A stretch of DNA of 64,000 nt from JAKOWB01 sp038363005. Its GTDB lineage: Bacteria; Pseudomonadota; Alphaproteobacteria; Kiloniellales; JACOMY01. The translations under genes and the position numbers were made by a program. The notes beneath the pieces were generated by a model. That model had not been told where the DNA came from and searched no databases. It saw only the letters and a program-made list of their open reading frames with translations. This document shows positions 60,858 through 64,000 of this stretch, piece after piece; the first letter of the stretch is position 1; each line of letters begins with the position of its first letter. The DNA is taken from assembly GCA_038363005.1 (NCBI GenBank), contig JBBQBI010000004.1, positions 62,001 to 126,000 of the forward strand, given 5' to 3'.

Positions 60858-61907
60858 CTACTGCGCCAGCCAGGCGTTGAACCGCTCGCGCAGCTCCTCG
60901 CCATGATCGGCCCAGAAGATCGGGTCGGCACCGAAGGCAGTCTTCAGGTTGTCCGGCGCCGAGGGCAGGTGCGGCAGGATGTCGGGGTTCACGTTCGCCG
61001 AGGCATCCCGGTTGGCCGGACCATAGGAGATGTAGTTGGTCTGGTCGGCCATGCGCTCCGGATCGGAGGCGAAGGAAACGAACTTGTAGGCCTCGTCGAG
61101 GCGCGGCCCACCCTTGGGAATCGCCCACCAGTCCCAGTCATAGGCCTGGCTGTCCCACATGATGACGAAGTGCTTTCCTTCGCTCTTGATCGCATTATAG
61201 ATGCGGCCGTTCCAGGCCGAGGTCATCGCCACGACGCCGTCGGCCAGAAGCTGCGGCGGCTGCGCGCCGGCCTCCCACCAGACGACGTCCGCCTTGATGG
61301 TGTCGAGCTTCTTGAAGGCCCGGTCGACGCCTTCCGGGGTGGACAGCGTCTCGTAGACCTTGTCCAGCGGCACGCCGTCGGCCAGCAGGGCCCATTCCAG
61401 ATTCACGAAGGGGTTCTTCTGCAGGCCACGCTTGCCGGGGAACTTCTTGGTGTCGAACAGGTCGGCGATGGTCTGCGGGCCGTTCGGGGTCTTGTCGGCA
61501 TCGTAGGCGATGATGGTGGAGTAGAGGATGTTCGGCACCGCGCAGTCGGTGACGTCACCGCCGATGAACTTGGCGCGATCCAGGCCGAGCTTGGCCCAGT
61601 CGATCACCTCGAGCACGCCTTCGGCGCAGCCCGCCAGGGCGGTCTGGGTGTCGACGTCGATCACGTCCCAGGTGACCGAATTGGTTTCCACCATGGCCCG
61701 GATCTTGGCGATCTCGCCGTTGTATTCCTCCTCGGTCACCTTGGCGCCGGTCTCCGACGTGAAGGGCTCGATGAAGGCCTTGCGCTGGCTTTCCTGATAG
61801 GCACCGCCCCAGGACACGACGGTCAGGTCTGCGGCCGCTGCCGCCGACATGCCGATCAGGCTGATGGCGGCGCCCGCCAACAACCGGGTAACGAATCGAG
61901 TCTGCAT
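60858..61907 (-). CDS. ABC substrate-binding protein, polyamine-type
   Basis: A 349-residue periplasmic binding protein of the PotD type. The Sec signal ends about residue 25 (ISLIGMSAAAAADLTV). Then LTVVSWGGAYQESQRKAF and the ligand-wall segments WDVIDVDTQTALAG and VWWEAGAQPPQLLADG. AAGGAAAAG precedes the ATG at 61907. It sits between the ATPase and the permeases and is flanked by two stem-loops, a layout that allows higher output than its neighbours. Confidence 0.94.
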   Translation of the reverse strand: MQTRFVTRLLAGAAISLIGMSAAAAADLTVVSWGGAYQESQRKAFIEPFTSETGAKVTEEEYNGEIAKIRAMVETNSVTWDVIDVDTQTALAGCAEGVLEVIDWAKLGLDRAKFIGGDVTDCAVPNILYSTIIAYDADKTPNGPQTIADLFDTKKFPGKRGLQKNPFVNLEWALLADGVPLDKVYETLSTPEGVDRAFKKLDTIKADVVWWEAGAQPPQLLADGVVAMTSAWNGRIYNAIKSEGKHFVIMWDSQAYDWDWWAIPKGGPRLDEAYKFVSFASDPERMADQTNYISYGPANRDASANVNPDILPHLPSAPDNLKTAFGADPIFWADHGEELRERFNAWLAQ

Positions 61908-61929
61908 TCTTTTCCTTGCCTCCGCTATT

Positions 61930-61949
61930 TGCCGGCGGTTGCCGGCGGT
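61930..61949. repeat. Tandem direct repeat upstream of the binding-protein gene
   Basis: Two exact, adjacent copies of TGCCGGCGGT stand 23 bp before the binding-protein ATG, between it and the stem-loop at 61964. They may be a binding site for a regulator or simply slippage. No function can be given. Confidence 0.4.
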
Positions 61950-61963
61950 CAAAATAGGGACCA

Positions 61964-61988
61964 CCCGCGCCATCCCAGTTGGCGCGGG
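61964..61988 (-). terminator. Stem-loop between the ATPase and binding-protein genes
   Basis: CCCGCGCCA and TGGCGCGGG form a perfect 9-bp stem with a 7-base loop in the 91-bp gap after the ATPase stop. A short TTTT run follows nine bases later on the minus strand, so termination would be weak. With the hairpin at 60819 it isolates the binding-protein message. Confidence 0.5.
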
Positions 61989-61998
61989 AACCCTTCCG

Positions 61999-63081
61999 TC
62001 AGGCGTCGAGCGCCCGGCAGTCCTCTTGTGTCCAGCCCACGCTGACCGCGGCGCCTTGCTGCAGCGACAGCGCGCCGATGGCGTTGGGCACCTTGACGAT
62101 GAAGTTCTCGTCGCCGCAGACGGCAAGGCGCGTGCGGATGTGGTCGCCGATGTAGATCAGCTCCTCGATCCGGCCATGGAAGATGTTGGCGAAGCTGCCC
62201 GGTTCCGGATTCAGCGACACGCGCTCGGGCCGAATCGACAGCGTGGTGTCCTGCCCGGCGTCCTGGACCGCGACCCGGGTGGCGCGCACCACGTCGCCGC
62301 TCGGCAGGCGCACCTGGCAGACGCCGTCGCCGGTCTCAGCCACGGTGCCCCGCAGGCGGTTGTTCTCGCCGATGAACTGGGCGACGAAGGCATTCTCCGG
62401 CCGCTCGTAGAGATCGGCCGGCGTCGCCAGCTGCTGGATCACGCCGTCGTTGAACACCGCGATGCGGTTCGACATGGTCAGCGCCTCCTGCTGGTCGTGC
62501 GTGACATAGACGATGGTCACGCCCAGGCGCTCGTGGATGTGCTTGATCTCGTACTGCATGTGCTCGCGCAGCTGCTTGTCGAGGGCACCCAGCGGCTCGT
62601 CCATCAGCACCAGCTGCGGCTCGAAGATCAGCGCGCGGGCCAACGCGACGCGCTGCTGCTGGCCGCCGGAAAGCTGGCCCGGCCGGCGCTTGCCGAAGCT
62701 GTCGAGCTGCACCAGGCCCAGGGCGCGCTCGACCAGCTTGCGGATTTCCTCGCGCGGCAGCCGCCGGACTTCTAGCGGGAAGGAGAGGTTCTCCTCCACC
62801 GTCATGTGCGGGAAGAGCGCGTAGTTCTGGAACACCATGCCGATGTTGCGGCGGTGTGGCGGCAGGTTGTTGATCGACTGGCCCGCCAGCTCAATGGTGC
62901 CGCGAGTCGGCGCCTCGAAGCCGGCCAGCATCATCAAGGTGGTGGTCTTGCCCGATCCCGACGGCCCCAGCAGGGTCAGGAACTCGCCGCGCGCAATGTC
63001 CACGTTGAGGTTTTTGACGACGAGCGTTTCGCCGTCATAGGACTTCTGCACGTCCTTGAACGAGACCAGTGTCTCCTGCAT
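61999..63081 (-). CDS. ABC transporter ATPase, PotA-type
   Basis: A 360-residue ATPase. Walker A is GPSGSGKTT, the signature LSGGQQQRVALARAL, Walker B LVLMDEPLGALD and the switch His VTHDQQEA. The C-terminal TOBE domain (about 280-355) fits PotA/CysA-like importers. It is the first gene of a four-gene import operon. The substrate is inferred to be a polyamine or related organic cation from family resemblance only. Confidence 0.95.
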   Translation of the reverse strand: MQETLVSFKDVQKSYDGETLVVKNLNVDIARGEFLTLLGPSGSGKTTTLMMLAGFEAPTRGTIELAGQSINNLPPHRRNIGMVFQNYALFPHMTVEENLSFPLEVRRLPREEIRKLVERALGLVQLDSFGKRRPGQLSGGQQQRVALARALIFEPQLVLMDEPLGALDKQLREHMQYEIKHIHERLGVTIVYVTHDQQEALTMSNRIAVFNDGVIQQLATPADLYERPENAFVAQFIGENNRLRGTVAETGDGVCQVRLPSGDVVRATRVAVQDAGQDTTLSIRPERVSLNPEPGSFANIFHGRIEELIYIGDHIRTRLAVCGDENFIVKVPNAIGALSLQQGAAVSVGWTQEDCRALDA

Positions 63082-63220
63082 TCCGCTTCAATCTCCCCCG
63101 ATCCTCGACCACGCGCAATTCGCGCGCGATCAGGTGGTTGCGTGATGCCTCCGGCGTTTTGTTCTTGTGGCTTGAGTGGCGACGAACCCTGTCCCCAGCC
63201 GACCCAGCCCCTGCAGTATC

Positions 63221-63244
63221 ATCTGCATTGCGTTTATTGCAGAT
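63221..63244. promoter_or_regulatory. Inverted repeat upstream of the transporter operon, probable operator
   Basis: ATCTGCA and TGCAGAT form a perfect 7-bp inverted repeat around a 10-bp AT-rich spacer, with another CTGCAG at 63211. It lies 140 bp before the ATPase ATG, in the 298-bp gap 63082-63379, the longest gene-free stretch. On the minus strand GATACT just after it could serve as a -10 box. The rest of the gap shows no further feature. Confidence 0.5.
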
Positions 63245-63379
63245 TAAAGTCGCCGGCTTGTCCAGCCTTCTTCGCTGCAGTGCGTCACGAAAGGCGTCGC
63301 CACGGCGCTGACCCATGCTTGCACAAGCGCGGCCCTATCAGCTCCACGTTGTTTTTCAACCGCAGCGGGCGAAGCCGCC

Positions 63380-64000
63380 CTAGGCCGCCCGCGCCAGCGA
63401 CATTTCGCCCCACAGGCGGTCCAGCGCGGCGACCAGCGCCTCGATTTCGGCCGGGCCGTGCAGTGGCGTGGCGACCAGGCGCAGCCGCTCGCTGCCACGC
63501 GATACCGTGGGATAGTTGATCGGCTGGACGTAGAGCGCGTGCTCGTTCAACAGCCGGTCCGCCAGGCCTTTGCAGCGCCGTGGGCAGCCGACGATCACCG
63601 GCGCGATATGGCTGGCGTTGTCCAGCAGCGGCAGGCCGGCCTCGACCAGGCGGCGTTTCAGCAGCGCGCCGTTGGCCGCCAGCAACGCGCGCTCGGCGCC
63701 GCTGCGCTTCAGGTGCCGCACGCTGGCCAAGGCGCCGGCGGCGGTCACCGGCGGAATCGCCGTGGTGAAGATGAAACCCGAGGCGCTGGAGCGTACGAAG
63801 TCGATCAACGCGTCGGACGCAGCGATATAGCCGCCGATCAGCCCGAAAGCTTTGCCCAGCGTGCCCTGGATCACGTCGAAGCGGTCCAGCAGCCCCTCGC
63901 GCTCGGCGATGCCGCCGCCGCGCGGGCCATAGAGCCCAACCGCGTGCACCTCGTCGAGATAGGTCAGCGCGCCGTAGCGGCGCGCCACTTCGGCCAGCGC
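63380..64000 (-). CDS. hemA: 5-aminolevulinate synthase, C-terminal part
   Basis: The last 207 residues of an ALAS, the PLP enzyme that condenses glycine and succinyl-CoA in the Shemin route to haem, used by alphaproteobacteria. Seen are TYLDEVHAVGLYGPRGGG, the PLP lysine in QGTLGKAFGLIGGY, and YVQPINYPTVSRGSERLRL near the end. The frame is open to the window edge, so the N-terminal half lies outside. The presence of ALAS supports an alphaproteobacterial source. Confidence 0.95.
   Translation of the reverse strand, partial: ALAEVARRYGALTYLDEVHAVGLYGPRGGGIAEREGLLDRFDVIQGTLGKAFGLIGGYIAASDALIDFVRSSASGFIFTTAIPPVTAAGALASVRHLKRSGAERALLAANGALLKRRLVEAGLPLLDNASHIAPVIVGCPRRCKGLADRLLNEHALYVQPINYPTVSRGSERLRLVATPLHGPAEIEALVAALDRLWGEMSLARAA

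Noticed and set aside
63082..63379. A small protein gene in the gap before hemA
   Set aside because: Frames here start without a ribosome site and give no recognisable product; the region reads as control DNA.

Overview
The window is GC-rich chromosomal DNA of an alphaproteobacterium, most likely from the Rhodospirillales/Kiloniellales side. Pointers are an ALAS-type hemA, the conserved gene order HDAC-like / xseB / ispA / dxs, a CC0125/CC1285-type lipoprotein, DUF1491 next to a YcgN-like gene, and a DmdC-like acyl-CoA dehydrogenase. Genes are densely packed on both strands, often with overlapping stop and start codons. I see no rRNA, tRNA, insertion sequence, prophage or CRISPR array. The only clear dispersed-repeat-like element is at 57283-57409. 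No gene-free stretch clearly exceeds 300 bases; the longest (63082-63379) carries a probable operator.

Layout. 1-3652 (minus): DmdC-like dehydrogenase, a lipoprotein and a CHASE2 protein cut by the window edge. 3830-10733: a periplasmic alpha-2-macroglobulin with its PbpC partner. 10974-13490: a four-gene bufferin (copper-binding RiPP) operon: precursor, DUF692 iron enzyme, DUF2063 partner, DoxX membrane protein. 13610-17786: a VOC protein, then a small glycan set (two SDR epimerases, GT2 glycosyltransferase, methyltransferase). 17867-22287: dienelactone hydrolase, a coupled TauD-like oxygenase and CPT-like kinase, a lipoprotein, and a BNR-repeat/MoaD-like pair. 22355-26966 (minus): HDAC-like, GFA, xseB, ispA, dxs (isoprenoid precursor supply). 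27191-31409: RND pump adaptor and permease. 31413-32768 (minus): TusA-like, DUF423, cytochrome b561.

32917-36814: a 2OG oxygenase leading into queA-tgt-queG, the last steps of queuosine tRNA modification. 37643-40347: three tandem, acidic, cysteine-free proteins that share repeated D-L/I-F-G motifs. Two end in a beta domain like those at the C-termini of type I secreted RTX proteins. I do not recognise this family, and it is the best candidate here for something undescribed. 40424-55199: housekeeping and accessory genes, including a FAD amine oxidase-like gene, a nitrilase, MATE, tlyA, an RNA methyltransferase, a fasciclin protein behind an ECF-type promoter, fabI-aroC, a DnaJ-like gene, pdxH, FieF-like CDF and UspA.

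55359-63081: a Tat-exported orphan binding protein, an SDR, a 2OG oxygenase coupled to a PadR-like regulator that has a perfect 19-bp palindrome upstream, and a complete polyamine-type ABC operon (ATPase, binding protein, two permeases) with stem-loops flanking the binding-protein gene. The window ends inside hemA.
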